Origin: Verrucomicrobiota bacterium
GTDB lineage: Bacteria > Verrucomicrobiota > Verrucomicrobiia > Limisphaerales > UBA9464
Reading direction: 5' to 3'
NCBI GenBank assembly: GCA_017309115.1
Contig: JAFLEF010000005.1
Coordinates: 124,001-188,000 of the forward strand
Length of the DNA stretch: 64,000 nucleotides
Positions 49,917 to 61,355 of this stretch are shown here, piece after piece. Each line of letters opens with the position of its first letter. Positions within the stretch are counted from its first letter, which is position 1. The notes under the pieces were generated by a model, which saw only the letters and a list, made by a program, of their open reading frames with translations, was not told the DNA's origin and searched no databases. Position numbers and translations under genes: made by a program.

Positions 49917-52616
49917 TTATTCCACCAAAGTGACGACTTCTACCTCCGTGGGACGTTCCAACTGCAGCACCAGACGGCCCGCCGCGGTGTCCCAGCGGTG
50001 CGGAGAGCTTAGCGGCACTTCGACGCCGTTGAGTTTCACCTGGGGCCTACGGGTGAGCCCCTGAATCAGAATCCAGTGCGGTCGCTTCGGCCAGCCCTCC
50101 ACCCGAAACTGGACCGCGTTGGAACGTTCCGCGCCGGGAGTTATGGGTCCCGGGGCGTAGACCCACAGTCCCTGGCGCCGGAACACGCGGAAATCGAACA
50201 GGGGCGGCGCTCCGTAGGACTGGGCGGCCAAGGGAAACAGGGTGGCCGGATTGATGGGAACCGGATTCCGGAACTGGGCACGTAGATCGTAGCTGTCCGG
50301 AAGAAGACCTTGAAACTTGGGCTCGGTGGCCGGGTGGGTTTGCTGAACTCCCGACTGAGCGATTCCATCCGCCAAGGGAATCCACGGTCCGGAGGGATCA
50401 TGGAAAGCCAGAGGGCGGATCGCTTCGGCATAGACGAGCCCGCACCACTGGACAGGCAGACCAATCCAGTTGGGCGCGATCCACTGGGTCGCTCCCAGCA
50501 CGGGGGTCGTCGCATAGGCTCCGACCGGTGTGGTGGAGGCCTGCAAGTAAACGAAGGGAACCCCCGTCCATGCCCAGTACAACGCTTGCTGAAGAAAATC
50601 AGCTTCGCCGGTGAGCTCGAATCCCAGGGTGTACGCCCGAACCAAATAGGCGCTGGCGAGAATATCCGGGGTGTGCAGCGGGACTTCCCACGTCTGCGCA
50701 CCCCGCGGAACCGTGTTGCGAAAGCGATCCAAGGCGCGGAGGAGTCGGAGCCCTTCGCGAATCAGATCCCGATCCCCGCCGAACAGTCCTCGCTCCAGGA
50801 TTTGGGTAACGCTGGTGGCCGCCAATCCGTTCGCCTCTTTCGACCAGTGGGTAGAACTGAAGTCAGGCCCACCGGCCGGCGCCGCGTACGGCAGGGATCC
50901 ATCAGGATGGAATCGGCTCAGCAGACTCCGACCTTCGGCCCGGGCGGTTGCGACCGCTTCTTCCACGCCTCCATAGACCAGGGGGGCCACCGGATAGCGA
51001 ACATGACCGACCATCGCGCTGGCGCGTTGGGCGAGCGGAACCTCGGTCAGGGCTGCCGCCGCCTGGGTTCGTGCCCGGTCGGCCAAGGGTCCCTCCGGCA
51101 AATGGTCCGCCAACCAATCCAGATTCCAGGCGGCATCCACCGCCGGTTGGCTTGAGAACGTGGGGCCCACCGCGTGGCGAAACCGATTGCCGTCGCGAAT
51201 GTCCGAATCGAGCCAACCCCGGACGGTGAGGTCGTAGTAAGCCGCGGCGTCCAGCACCGGCTGGGGCTTTGCCGGAAGTCCATGGCGGGCCACATACGCC
51301 TGAACGGAGGGAATGACGGTTTGGCCTTTTCCACCCAGAAGAGTGGCTCGGAAGGTCAACGGCTCGCTCGCGCGCAGAAGTTCTCCTTCATAGGGTAGGA
51401 TTGAACCGTCCTCCCGCTGGCGCGGATCCGATCCCGGATAGATCACGGCCATCACACTGCCTCCGGAATTAAAGATTCGATCGGGCGTGTCATGCAGCGC
51501 GGCGACCCGACGGGAAGGTTCCCACATTATTCCCAGCCAGCGATTGTCCGCAGCCAGCGACATCAGGGGAAAGGTCAACTTCAAGGAGTCGGGAACTTGC
51601 CGGCGGGCCTGGGCCCCGATGAGATCTCGTTCCGAACTGCTGACTTCGTTTTCCAAGTACTCCACCCCGGCCAGCAGGGCTTGGACCTTGTTCGTTCCGA
51701 AGTTTCCAACTCCCGGATGCACGGCCAGCAAGGGCAGATAGACGACCGACCGATCGGCACTCACCACAATCCGGGTTTCCACGTCCAAAGTTCCGGGTCC
51801 AGCGCCGGGCGTAACGATCTGAGTGAGCTCCCAGTCGGCTCCGTTGGGGTCCTTGGCTCGGGTGACGACGCGAAGCGCCGAACCGTCCTGGGTAATCTCG
51901 GCGGGCTGATCCAATGGCCACCAGCGAACCTCATTTTGGTTCTCGTAGCCGATCAGGGGATGATTGTGGCCGATGGCGAAGCGTTGGCCGGCGACCCGCA
52001 CTTCGAACTCACCCCAGCGTGGGCCCTGAATCCATTCCAAGTCCCCGCTTCGAACCTGCGGTGCGGTTGGGGTCACGACCGGGACGGTCGGCTTGGACCA
52101 GGCAGGTGCGGTCAGCAGAATCCGGGGCGTGAACCCCAAGCGACGAACATGGCAGATGCCGGAAGCGCCGGGTGGATCCAGACGAAAGCGGGTGGCGGCC
52201 CGGAGCGCGGGTAAGGGAACACGGGCGGTGTGCCATTGACCCGCTGGCACCACGAACCGGACCGAACGTTCCTCAGCGGGGCCATCCGACCCACTCGCGA
52301 AAAACAGCTGACCGTTGCCTCCCGTCTCCGAAAACAGCTCCAGTTCCATCCAGAGCGGTTGGAGGGGAGGGAAGTCGCGGCTGGGGCCGACGAAGTAGGG
52401 ATCAGCGCCGGTGAGGGTGACCGGCAGTCCTCGCTCGAAGTCAGGCAAGCCTAAGGAGCAATCATGCAGGGCCGACCAACCCGTAGCGTTGGTGATTGTT
52501 CGAAAATCAAACTCCGGCAAGGAACCGCGCCGTTCCGCCGGCCGCGCGGAGAGGGTCGTGACCAGGGAAATCCAGACCAGGAATCCGAAGACAGCGAGGG
52601 GACGACGAACAAGCAT
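49917..52616 (-). CDS. Large secreted protein of unknown function
   Basis: An 899-residue protein started at ATG 52616, where a signal peptide begins (V-F-G-F-L-V-W-I-S-L-V-T-T-L-S-A-R). I do not recognise the family. The N-terminal 400 residues look like stacked beta-sandwiches; around residues 470-760 the helical pattern, with W-N-L-D-W-L-A-D-H-L and several Trp- and Tyr-rich turns, resembles the helical barrels of glycoside hydrolases or polysaccharide lyases; the C-terminal 90 residues look like another sandwich. This fold reading is inference. It shares strand with the LamG protein, 159 bases away, and is divergent from the atp operon. Confidence 0.75.
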   Translation of the reverse strand: MLVRRPLAVFGFLVWISLVTTLSARPAERRGSLPEFDFRTITNATGWSALHDCSLGLPDFERGLPVTLTGADPYFVGPSRDFPPLQPLWMELELFSETGGNGQLFFASGSDGPAEERSVRFVVPAGQWHTARVPLPALRAATRFRLDPPGASGICHVRRLGFTPRILLTAPAWSKPTVPVVTPTAPQVRSGDLEWIQGPRWGEFEVRVAGQRFAIGHNHPLIGYENQNEVRWWPLDQPAEITQDGSALRVVTRAKDPNGADWELTQIVTPGAGPGTLDVETRIVVSADRSVVYLPLLAVHPGVGNFGTNKVQALLAGVEYLENEVSSSERDLIGAQARRQVPDSLKLTFPLMSLAADNRWLGIMWEPSRRVAALHDTPDRIFNSGGSVMAVIYPGSDPRQREDGSILPYEGELLRASEPLTFRATLLGGKGQTVIPSVQAYVARHGLPAKPQPVLDAAAYYDLTVRGWLDSDIRDGNRFRHAVGPTFSSQPAVDAAWNLDWLADHLPEGPLADRARTQAAAALTEVPLAQRASAMVGHVRYPVAPLVYGGVEEAVATARAEGRSLLSRFHPDGSLPYAAPAGGPDFSSTHWSKEANGLAATSVTQILERGLFGGDRDLIREGLRLLRALDRFRNTVPRGAQTWEVPLHTPDILASAYLVRAYTLGFELTGEADFLQQALYWAWTGVPFVYLQASTTPVGAYATTPVLGATQWIAPNWIGLPVQWCGLVYAEAIRPLAFHDPSGPWIPLADGIAQSGVQQTHPATEPKFQGLLPDSYDLRAQFRNPVPINPATLFPLAAQSYGAPPLFDFRVFRRQGLWVYAPGPITPGAERSNAVQFRVEGWPKRPHWILIQGLTRRPQVKLNGVEVPLSSPHRWDTAAGRLVLQLERPTEVEVVTLVE

Positions 52617-52805
52617 GCTGATCAATCGGCAGACGGGACGGTTTCGCGCCCCGTTCAATTCACTTCCCGGGCCTGGCTGCTCCTCAGTGGAGGGTCCGAT
52701 TCGCACTCGCGTAGAGGGTGTGATAAGTTCGGGATGGTCTCGCGAGAAAGTTTCGAAAACTCGTCTGGGCCAACCGGGACTCCGAAGTCCCGAAGAAAAA
52801 GCTCT

Positions 52806-52821
52806 TGTGAAAAATTTCACA
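52806..52821. promoter_or_regulatory. CRP/FNR-type operator-like palindrome
   Basis: TGTGA-AAAATT-TCACA matches the Escherichia coli CRP consensus TGTGA-N6-TCACA exactly. The site is in the 292-base divergent gap between the 899-residue secreted protein and atpB, ending 87 bases before the atpB start. A CRP/FNR-family regulator could control either side. No such regulator is encoded in the window, so binding is inferred from the motif alone. Confidence 0.45.
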
Positions 52822-52908
52822 CACGACAGACTCCGCGTCTCTTTCGGGGCTATTCGAGAGGGTACGCTGGGAATTTTCCCCGGACCCGCTCAGTTTCCCC
52901 ATCCGACC

Positions 52909-53826
52909 ATGCGTTTCCAGCGATCCATTTTAGCGATTGTTTTCGGCCTCTTGCTGCCGCTCTGCGGATGGGCAGCTGAAGGTCATGGGGAATCCGAAGA
53001 AATGAGCGGTCTGCCGACCGCAGCGCCGGTTCTGTTTAATGTGGGTCCGCTGCCGGTCACCAATTCCATGGTTCTCACTTGGTTTGTGGCGGCGATGATC
53101 ATTCTGGGAGCTCAGTTCGCCATGCGGAAATCCGAAATGATTCCGCACGGGGCCCAAAATTTCTGGGAGTGGTTGGTGGAGGGACTGTACAACTTCCTGA
53201 CGGATTTAATTGGCAGTCACCTGGTTAAAAAGACGTTTTGGTTCTTCGGTTCGCTTTTCATTTTCATCGTGGCGACCAACTGGTCCGGTCTCGTTCCGGG
53301 CGTGGGAACCATCGGCTATGGGGTCCAGACCTCGCACGGGTTCCATGTGACCCAACCTCTCCTTCGTGGAGCTCATGCCGACTTCAACATGACCTTCGCA
53401 ATGTCCCTGGTCTTCTTCGCCTTGTGGACGATTTGGGCGATCCAGGAGAACGGGGTCACCGGATTTTTCAAACACATATTCGCGCCGAAGGGTGAGACCA
53501 GTGGTGCTCTGTTTGTGATGATGGTGGTGGTCTTCTTTGCGGTCGGTCTCTTGGAAGTCGTTTCCATTCTGTTCCGGCCGGTTTCCCTGAGCTTCCGTTT
53601 GTACGGCAACATCTTCGCTGGGGAAAACATGTTGGAAGCCATGACCCACCTGGGGGGCCCGATCTGGGGCTGGCTGACGGCGTTGCCGTTCTATTTCATG
53701 GAACTGATGGTCGGAATCGTTCAGGCCCTGGTCTTCATGCTGCTGACGGCGGTGTTTACCCTGCTGATTTGCTCGCACGATGAATCCGAGGGTCACGGAC
53801 ATGCTGAAGGCGACCACGGACATTAA
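52909..53826 (+). CDS. atpB: ATP synthase F0 subunit a
   Basis: A 305-residue membrane subunit that carries protons through the F0 motor. An apparent signal-like N-terminus (residues 1-23, ending C-G-W-A-A) precedes a periplasmic segment and five to six helices. The essential arginine lies in S-L-S-F-R-L-Y-G-N, followed by the conserved A-G-E. The start ATG 52909 is chosen because the region upstream (open to 52411) is unlike any a-subunit. A His/Asp-rich C-terminal tail (G-H-G-H-A-E-G-D-H-G-H) is unusual. No atpI precedes it. Confidence 0.95.
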   Translation: MRFQRSILAIVFGLLLPLCGWAAEGHGESEEMSGLPTAAPVLFNVGPLPVTNSMVLTWFVAAMIILGAQFAMRKSEMIPHGAQNFWEWLVEGLYNFLTDLIGSHLVKKTFWFFGSLFIFIVATNWSGLVPGVGTIGYGVQTSHGFHVTQPLLRGAHADFNMTFAMSLVFFALWTIWAIQENGVTGFFKHIFAPKGETSGALFVMMVVVFFAVGLLEVVSILFRPVSLSFRLYGNIFAGENMLEAMTHLGGPIWGWLTALPFYFMELMVGIVQALVFMLLTAVFTLLICSHDESEGHGHAEGDHGH

Positions 53827-53892
53827 CACTTTCGACCGTCAGACGGTGGCATGACTGCCGGGGCGGCCGAACACAACACAACACGCAATACT

Positions 53893-54102
53893 ATGATGCT
53901 CGCAGAAATCTCCGGAAATATTCACGTCGCCGCCGCGTGCTTTGCCGCCGCCATCGCCGTGGGCATTATCGGCAAGAGCGCTTCCGAAGCGGTCGGCCGT
54001 AATCCCGGCGCCGCAACGAAGATCCTCGTCCAGGCGATTTTGAGCACGGCCTTCGCCGAAGGCGTCGTGTTCTTCGCGCTGTTCCTCTGGAACGGCAAGT
54101 GA
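53893..54102 (+). CDS. atpE: ATP synthase F0 subunit c
   Basis: A 69-residue hairpin membrane protein, started at ATG 53893 (53896 also possible). Two helices are joined by the polar loop E-A-V-G-R-N-P-G-A. The proton-binding glutamate is in helix 2, within S-T-A-F-A-E-G-V-V-F-F. Helix 1 lacks the Gln and helix 2 the Glu-Ser pair of sodium-binding c-rings, so this ring should use protons. The ring rotates during ATP synthesis. Confidence 0.95.
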   Translation: MMLAEISGNIHVAAACFAAAIAVGIIGKSASEAVGRNPGAATKILVQAILSTAFAEGVVFFALFLWNGK

Positions 54103-54160
54103 TCGCCCGGCGCGGGGCGCAGACGTTCCGCGCCAAAATTTTCCCAGTCACACTCGTTGT

Positions 54161-54712
54161 ATGAGCCAATCCCTTCTTTTTGCCGCCGCCGCTGCGGAGC
54201 CGGGCGCCGTGGAACAGATTGCCCTGACCTTCGGAGCCAATTGGCCGGCGCTGATCTCCAATATCATCAGCTTCACGCTCGTGGCGCTGCTGTTGAAGAA
54301 GTTCGCCTTCGGCCCGATTCAGGCAATGCTGCACGAGCGGAGCGCCCGGATCGAAGAAGGCTTGGCCAACGCCGAGAAGATCAAAGCCGAACTGGCCGGT
54401 GCCCAGAACAAGGCTAAGGAAATCATCAATCAGGCCAGCGCCCAAGGGACCAAGATGATCGAAGAAGCCCGGGCGGCGATGGCGGCTGAGAACGAACGCA
54501 GCCGTCAGCAGGCAGTGGCCGATGCCCAGGATATTCTCGCCAAGGCCCGGATGGCCGGTGAGACCGAACTCGCGCGACTCAAGTCGGAGCTCCGCAAGGA
54601 AGTCACCCGCCTCGTCGTCGAGACCAGCGCCAAGGTCACCGCCGAGGTCCTGACGGTGGACCAGAAGACGCGGTTGGCGGACGACACCAATCGTTTGCTG
54701 GCCAATAACTGA
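54161..54712 (+). CDS. atpF: ATP synthase F0 subunit b
   Basis: A 183-residue stator subunit. One N-terminal membrane helix (about residues 23-47, with N-W-P-A-L-I-S-N-I-I-S-F-T-L-V-A-L-L) is followed by a long charged coiled coil rich in Ala, Glu and Lys, which holds the F1 head against rotation. It has the usual length and place, after atpE. Only one b-type gene is present, so the stator is probably a homodimer. Confidence 0.93.
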   Translation: MSQSLLFAAAAAEPGAVEQIALTFGANWPALISNIISFTLVALLLKKFAFGPIQAMLHERSARIEEGLANAEKIKAELAGAQNKAKEIINQASAQGTKMIEEARAAMAAENERSRQQAVADAQDILAKARMAGETELARLKSELRKEVTRLVVETSAKVTAEVLTVDQKTRLADDTNRLLANN

Positions 54713-54735
54713 GCGGACCGGACATCGTCCCGACC

Positions 54736-55134
54736 ATGAAGATCACCAAGCAAGCCCGCCGCGACGGACGGGAACTGTTCAATGCCTGCCGGGTCAACGG
54801 GGTTTTGGACGAAGGCCGGGTCCGAGAGGTCGTTACCCGGGTCATCGCCGCCAAGTCTCGCAGCTACCTCGCGGTGCTGGAACACTTCAAACGGTTGGTC
54901 AAACTGGATCTGGATCGCCGTGCCGCCCGCGTTGAGAACGCCGTGGATACCTCCCCGGCTCAAATGGACGCCATCAAGGCCAATCTCGAACGGAAGTACG
55001 GCCCTGGCCTCAATCTCTCTTTTTGGGTCAATCCCGCACTGATCGGCGGGCTCAAGATCAAGGTCGGCAGCGACATCTATGATGGCTCCGTCGCTGGCCG
55101 TCTTGCTGCCCTCACCAACAGCTCTAATTACTGA
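54736..55134 (+). CDS. atpH: ATP synthase F1 subunit delta, short form
   Basis: A 132-residue delta subunit, noticeably shorter than the usual 170-185 residues. The C-terminal part is normal (Y-G-P-G-L-N-L-S-F-W-V-N-P-A-L-I-G-G, then S-D-I-Y-D-G-S-V-A-G-R-L). The N-terminal helical bundle, which sits on top of F1 and binds the alpha N-termini, is cut to about 60 residues. There is no room for a longer start because atpF ends 23 bases upstream. It should still bridge b and alpha, but how it packs is unclear. Confidence 0.88.
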   Translation: MKITKQARRDGRELFNACRVNGVLDEGRVREVVTRVIAAKSRSYLAVLEHFKRLVKLDLDRRAARVENAVDTSPAQMDAIKANLERKYGPGLNLSFWVNPALIGGLKIKVGSDIYDGSVAGRLAALTNSSNY

Positions 55135-55179
55135 CCTCGCCGTAACCTTCTCCCTCACTTTCAATCCATTTCAGTTCCG

Positions 55180-56706
55180 ATGAGTAACATTCTCCAGGAA
55201 ATCGAAGCGCAGATCGCCGGCGTCAAAACCTCGGTGCAGCGCCAGAACGTGGGCTATGTCCGCGAAATCTCCGACGGCGTGGCCAAGGTCGAAGGCCTGA
55301 CGGACGCCATGGCCAATGAGATGCTCGACTTCGGTGACGGCGTCATCGGTCTGGCGCTCAACCTCGAAGAAACCGAGGTCGGCGCCATCATCTTGGGCGA
55401 GTACCTGAGCATCAAGGAAGGCACCGAAGTCCGGACGACCGGCAAGTTGCTTTCCGTCCCGGTCGGTCGGGAGCTCCTCGGCCGAGTGGTGGATACCCTC
55501 GGCCGCCCAGTGGACGGCAAGGGCGATATCCCTACCACCCAGTTCTATCCGGTGGAAAAGATCGCCCCCGGCATCGTCAAACGTCAGTCGGTCAATCAGC
55601 CGCTCCAAACCGGCATCATGGCCATCGACGCCATGATCCCGATCGGCCGCGGTCAGCGCGAGCTGATCATCGGTGACCGTTCGACCGGTAAGACCACGAT
55701 CGGCGTGGATACGATGATCAATCAGGCCCGCATCAATAAGCAGAATGCGGGCGTGGCGGGTTTCCGACCGGTCTACAACATCTACGTCGCCGTCGGTCAG
55801 AAGCAGTCGAATGTCGCCCGCGTCATCGCCGAACTCGAGAAGGCTGGCGCGTTGGACTACACGATCGTCGTGGTCGCTGCCGCCGACTCCCCGGCCGCCG
55901 CCCAGTACCTCGCTCCGTTCTCCGGTGCGGCAATGGGTGAGTGGTTCATGGATAACGGCATGGACGCCCTGATCATCTATGACGATCTCTCCAAGCAAGC
56001 GGTGGCCTACCGTCAGGTTTCCCTGGTCTTGAAGCGTCCTTCCGGCCGTGAGGCGTATCCTGGTGACGTGTTCTATCTGCACAGCCGCCTCTTGGAACGC
56101 GCCGCGCGCGTCAACGAAATGGCGGGTAATGGTTCGCTGACGGCGTTGCCGATCATCGAAACCCAGGCGGGCGACGTTTCGGCATACATTCCGACCAACG
56201 TGATTTCGATCACTGACGGTCAGATCTATCTGGAAACCGATTTGTTCTACCAGGGTGTCCGTCCGGCCATCTCCGTCGGTCTGTCGGTCTCCCGCGTCGG
56301 TTCGGCCGCGCAGATCAAGGCCATGAAACAGGTCGCCGGCCGCATCAAGCTCGATCTCGCCCAGTTCCGCGAGCTGGCCGCCTTTGCGCAGTTCGGCTCT
56401 GATCTCGATGCCAAGACCCAGGCGACCCTGGAGCGCGGCAAGCGCATCGTGGAACTGTTCAAGCAGAACCAATACAACCCGCTGCCGGTGGAACAGCAGG
56501 CGTCGGTGTTGTGGGCGATGCAGAACAACCTGCTGGACGACGTTCCGGTAGAGAAGATCAAGGACTTCCAGACCAAGCTGATGGACTTCCTGTCCAGCCG
56601 CAAAGCCGCGGTGCTCGACAAGGTTCGCAAGGAAAAGGCGTTCAACGACGCCTTGGCCGGCGAACTCAAGGCGGCGATCAACGAGTTCAAGCAGAGCTAT
56701 CGCTAA
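55180..56706 (+). CDS. atpA: ATP synthase F1 subunit alpha
   Basis: A 508-residue subunit of the F1 hexamer with a non-catalytic nucleotide site. The P-loop G-D-R-S-T-G-K-T-T is intact, as are D-G-V-A-K-V-E-G-L in the N-terminal barrel, the [17 protein letters not shown] signature and the arginine-finger region. Normal length and start. An antisense reading frame of more than 800 codons runs opposite atpA and atpG but is a codon-bias artefact. Confidence 0.97.
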   Translation: MSNILQEIEAQIAGVKTSVQRQNVGYVREISDGVAKVEGLTDAMANEMLDFGDGVIGLALNLEETEVGAIILGEYLSIKEGTEVRTTGKLLSVPVGRELLGRVVDTLGRPVDGKGDIPTTQFYPVEKIAPGIVKRQSVNQPLQTGIMAIDAMIPIGRGQRELIIGDRSTGKTTIGVDTMINQARINKQNAGVAGFRPVYNIYVAVGQKQSNVARVIAELEKAGALDYTIVVVAAADSPAAAQYLAPFSGAAMGEWFMDNGMDALIIYDDLSKQAVAYRQVSLVLKRPSGREAYPGDVFYLHSRLLERAARVNEMAGNGSLTALPIIETQAGDVSAYIPTNVISITDGQIYLETDLFYQGVRPAISVGLSVSRVGSAAQIKAMKQVAGRIKLDLAQFRELAAFAQFGSDLDAKTQATLERGKRIVELFKQNQYNPLPVEQQASVLWAMQNNLLDDVPVEKIKDFQTKLMDFLSSRKAAVLDKVRKEKAFNDALAGELKAAINEFKQSYR

Positions 56707-56739
56707 GCGGGTTTTCCGCAGCGGAACGACTGAACCATT

Positions 56740-59126
<2,387 letters not shown>

Positions 59127-59180
59127 GGCTGTTCGCCTTGCGTCCTTTCTGGCTGCACCAGAACTTGTTCTGAAAATCTC

Positions 59181-59588
59181 ATGGCCACGCTAAAGCTCGA
59201 AATCGTCACTCCCGAAGCGAAGATCTATTCGGAAGACGTGGACATGGTCACGTTGCCCGGGGTCGAGGGTGAGATGGGCATTTATCCCATGCACATCCCG
59301 CTCATGACCGAAATCGCCTCCGGTGAGGTCTGCGCCCGCAAGGCGGGTCAGGACCATTATCTGGCGGTGGGCTCCGGTTTCGTGGAAATCACCGGGGAAC
59401 GCGTGGCCATTCTGACCGACATGGCCATCAAGGCCGACGACATCGATGAGGCCAAGGCCGAGGAAGCGCGCAAGCGTGCCGAAGCTCGCCTTGCCGAGAA
59501 GTTGGGCGACGACGAGCACGCCACGGTTCAAGCCGCGTTGCTGCACTCGATGGCCCAGCTCAAGGTCAAGCGCCGCAATCGCGTTTAG
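59181..59588 (+). CDS. atpC: ATP synthase F1 subunit epsilon
   Basis: A 135-residue subunit that links gamma to the c-ring and can inhibit ATP hydrolysis. The N-terminal sandwich has V-T-P-E-A-K-I-Y-S-E-D-V-D-M-V and V-E-G-E-M-G-I-Y-P-M-H. A helical C-terminal region (about 90-130) rich in Ala, Lys and Glu is present, so the inhibitory hairpin may be functional. It is the last gene of the operon and is followed by a strong terminator. Confidence 0.94.
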   Translation: MATLKLEIVTPEAKIYSEDVDMVTLPGVEGEMGIYPMHIPLMTEIASGEVCARKAGQDHYLAVGSGFVEITGERVAILTDMAIKADDIDEAKAEEARKRAEARLAEKLGDDEHATVQAALLHSMAQLKVKRRNRV

Positions 59589-59610
59589 CCGACCCATCCA
59601 TCGCCTTCGC

Positions 59611-59640
59611 CGCCCCGGAATCCCCGGGGCGTTTTCTTTT
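59611..59640 (+). terminator. Rho-independent terminator after the atp operon
   Basis: A perfect 8-bp GC stem, CGCCCCGG/CCGGGGCG, with a five-base loop (AATCC) is followed directly by TTTTCTTTT. It begins 22 bases after the atpC stop. It should end the atp transcript and separate it from clpS, whose promoter must lie in the next 60 bases or overlap. Confidence 0.92.
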
Positions 59641-59698
59641 GGGGCCGAAGTCCGGGCCTCCGCTTGTCTCAATCGCACCGCCCGCTAAGATTCGCTTC

Positions 59699-60007
59699 AT
59701 GCCGGCGCCCCTGGATTTGCCGCTGCCAACGACTGAAGAAACTCCGGAGCAAGATTCCCGGGGTCTGAAGGAACCCGGCTTCCTGGTGATCTGCTGGAAT
59801 GATCCGATCAACCTCATGGGCTACGTCACGCACGTGTTCCAGACGGTGTTTGGTTGGGATCGCAAGAAAGCGGAGAAACACATGCTCGAGGTTCACGAAC
59901 TCGGCCGCAGCGTGCTGACCCGCGAGAGTTTCGAGAAAGCTGAGTTCTACGTTCATCAGCTGCAAAAGCACTCCTTGCAAGCGACCCTCGAACGGGCCGA
60001 TACCTAG
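59699..60007 (+). CDS. clpS: ATP-dependent Clp protease adaptor ClpS
   Basis: A 102-residue adaptor that brings proteins with destabilising N-terminal residues to ClpAP or ClpCP. After a disordered N-terminal extension, W-N-D-P-I-N-L-M-G-Y-V is the N-degron pocket strand and helix, and H-M-L-E-V-H-E-L-G supplies the pocket methionine and histidine. The N-D-P form, in place of N-D-D in Escherichia coli, resembles actinobacterial ClpS. ATG 59699 is preferred; an upstream in-frame start at 59639 lies inside the terminator. It is followed by DUF2017 and aat genes. Confidence 0.93.
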   Translation: MPAPLDLPLPTTEETPEQDSRGLKEPGFLVICWNDPINLMGYVTHVFQTVFGWDRKKAEKHMLEVHELGRSVLTRESFEKAEFYVHQLQKHSLQATLERADT

Positions 60008-60025
60008 GTCGCAACCCGCACCCCG

Positions 60026-60511
60026 GTGAAGCTTCTCTCCCATGCCGATGGCAAGTACGTGATCCGCCTCGATTCGCGGGAACATGACGCCCTGTTGGCG
60101 GCTATCGGACTCAGGTCGCATCTGCCCCGCGCGCGTCGGTCCCTCACGGCCGACACCGCCGTTGAACCCGGACTGCGGGCTGCCCAAGGCGATCTGGACA
60201 ACGCCCTCAGCGAGCATCGTCAGGAGCTCACCACCTCCATTGAGAAACTGCTCGGCAACCCGGAAAAGGTTGCCACTCAGGGCAAGGGCAAGGTGCTCAC
60301 GCTCACTTCCGACGAAATCAATCTGGTTCTCCAGGGTCTGAATGATGTCCGGGTGGCCGCGTGGGAACGCTTGGGCTGCCCCGACTTCGACCAGGGCCAG
60401 CGCCCCGAGGTTAATCAGGAGAACTTCCTGTGCCTGTGGACGATTCAGGCCACCGACTTGTTCCAATCCTTCCTCCTCGCGGTACTGACCGGCGAGACTG
60501 ACGACGTGTGA
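60026..60511 (+). CDS. DUF2017 family protein
   Basis: A 161-residue protein starting with GTG, 18 bases after clpS. It is mostly helical, with T-S-D-E-I-N-L-V-L-Q-G-L-N-D-V-R-V in the second half and a Trp/Leu-rich C-terminal helix. DUF2017 genes typically follow clpS in actinobacteria, which is why I assign this name; its role there is unknown but a function in N-degron or Clp-mediated proteolysis is a reasonable inference. Its stop overlaps the next start (GTGA at 60508-60511), so the genes are translationally coupled. Confidence 0.75.
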   Translation: MKLLSHADGKYVIRLDSREHDALLAAIGLRSHLPRARRSLTADTAVEPGLRAAQGDLDNALSEHRQELTTSIEKLLGNPEKVATQGKGKVLTLTSDEINLVLQGLNDVRVAAWERLGCPDFDQGQRPEVNQENFLCLWTIQATDLFQSFLLAVLTGETDDV

Positions 60512-61188
60512 GCGGGGCCATGGTGTGGATGTTGGACGAGCGTCTGTGGTTCCCGGATCCCCGGAAATCACGTCGGGACGGACTTGTGGCAGTCGGTGGG
60601 GACTTGAGTATTCCCCGTCTCCTCTTGGGATATCGGAGTGGGGTTTTTCCATGGACCACCGGGCCGGTCACGTGGTGGTCGCCCGATCCTCGCGCCATCT
60701 TCGATTTGGGCCGGATCCATGTTCCGCGGAGTCTGGAACGGACGCTGCGGAAGGGCGGATTTCAGGTGACGTGGGATCAGGATTTTCGGGCGGTGATTGA
60801 AGCGTGTGCCACGGCGCCGCGCGGGGACAGTCCCACCTGGATCACCCCCGAGTTTGTGGAGGCCTATCTGGAACTGCACCGGGCCGGACAGGCGCACAGC
60901 ATTGAAGTTTGGCACGGGGAGGAATTGGCCGGAGGACTCTACGGGGTGGCGATAGGTGGATTCTTTGCCGGCGAATCGATGTTTCATCGCCGCAGCGACG
61001 CTTCGAAGGTGGCCGTGGTGGAGATGGGCCGGCGGCTGCAAGCCGATGGGTTCGTGTTGTTCGACACCCAAATGGTGACGCCGGTGACGCGGCTCCTGGG
61101 AGCCCGGGAAATCCCGCGCGTCGACTACCTGCGTAAATTGGAAGCCGCGGTGAGTCGTCCTGAGGCCTGGGGTACGTCTTTGGTTTGA
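60508..61188 (+). CDS. aat: Leucyl/phenylalanyl-tRNA-protein transferase
   Basis: A 226-residue enzyme that adds Leu or Phe from aminoacyl-tRNA to proteins with N-terminal Lys or Arg, creating ClpS substrates. Family blocks: L-V-A-V-G-G-D-L-S at 27-35, G-V-F-P-W, W-W-S-P-D-P-R-A, S-I-E-V-W-x-G-E-E-L-A-G-G-L-Y-G-V and G-E-S-M-F-H. The GTG start at 60508 overlaps the DUF2017 stop. The clpS-DUF2017-aat order puts the substrate-marking enzyme and the reader in one transcript. Confidence 0.96.
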   Translation: MSGAMVWMLDERLWFPDPRKSRRDGLVAVGGDLSIPRLLLGYRSGVFPWTTGPVTWWSPDPRAIFDLGRIHVPRSLERTLRKGGFQVTWDQDFRAVIEACATAPRGDSPTWITPEFVEAYLELHRAGQAHSIEVWHGEELAGGLYGVAIGGFFAGESMFHRRSDASKVAVVEMGRRLQADGFVLFDTQMVTPVTRLLGAREIPRVDYLRKLEAAVSRPEAWGTSLV

Positions 61189-61355
61189 ACGGATTTCGGT
61201 GGGCTGGACGCCGGAGGATTGGTGTCTCTGGCGGGGCTTCTGGAGGAGTTGGAACTGAGGCCTGCTGACTGCGGGTCGGGAGAATCAAGCCGTTCCCTCT
61301 CGTCAAATCTGGCGATTGGCAAAGACGGTCGGAAAATGGGACATCATGGGAGTCA

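Noticed and set aside
52411-52908. Long N-terminal extension of atpB
   Set aside because: Overlaps the divergent gene's start region and has no similarity to subunit a; the family N-terminus begins at 52909.
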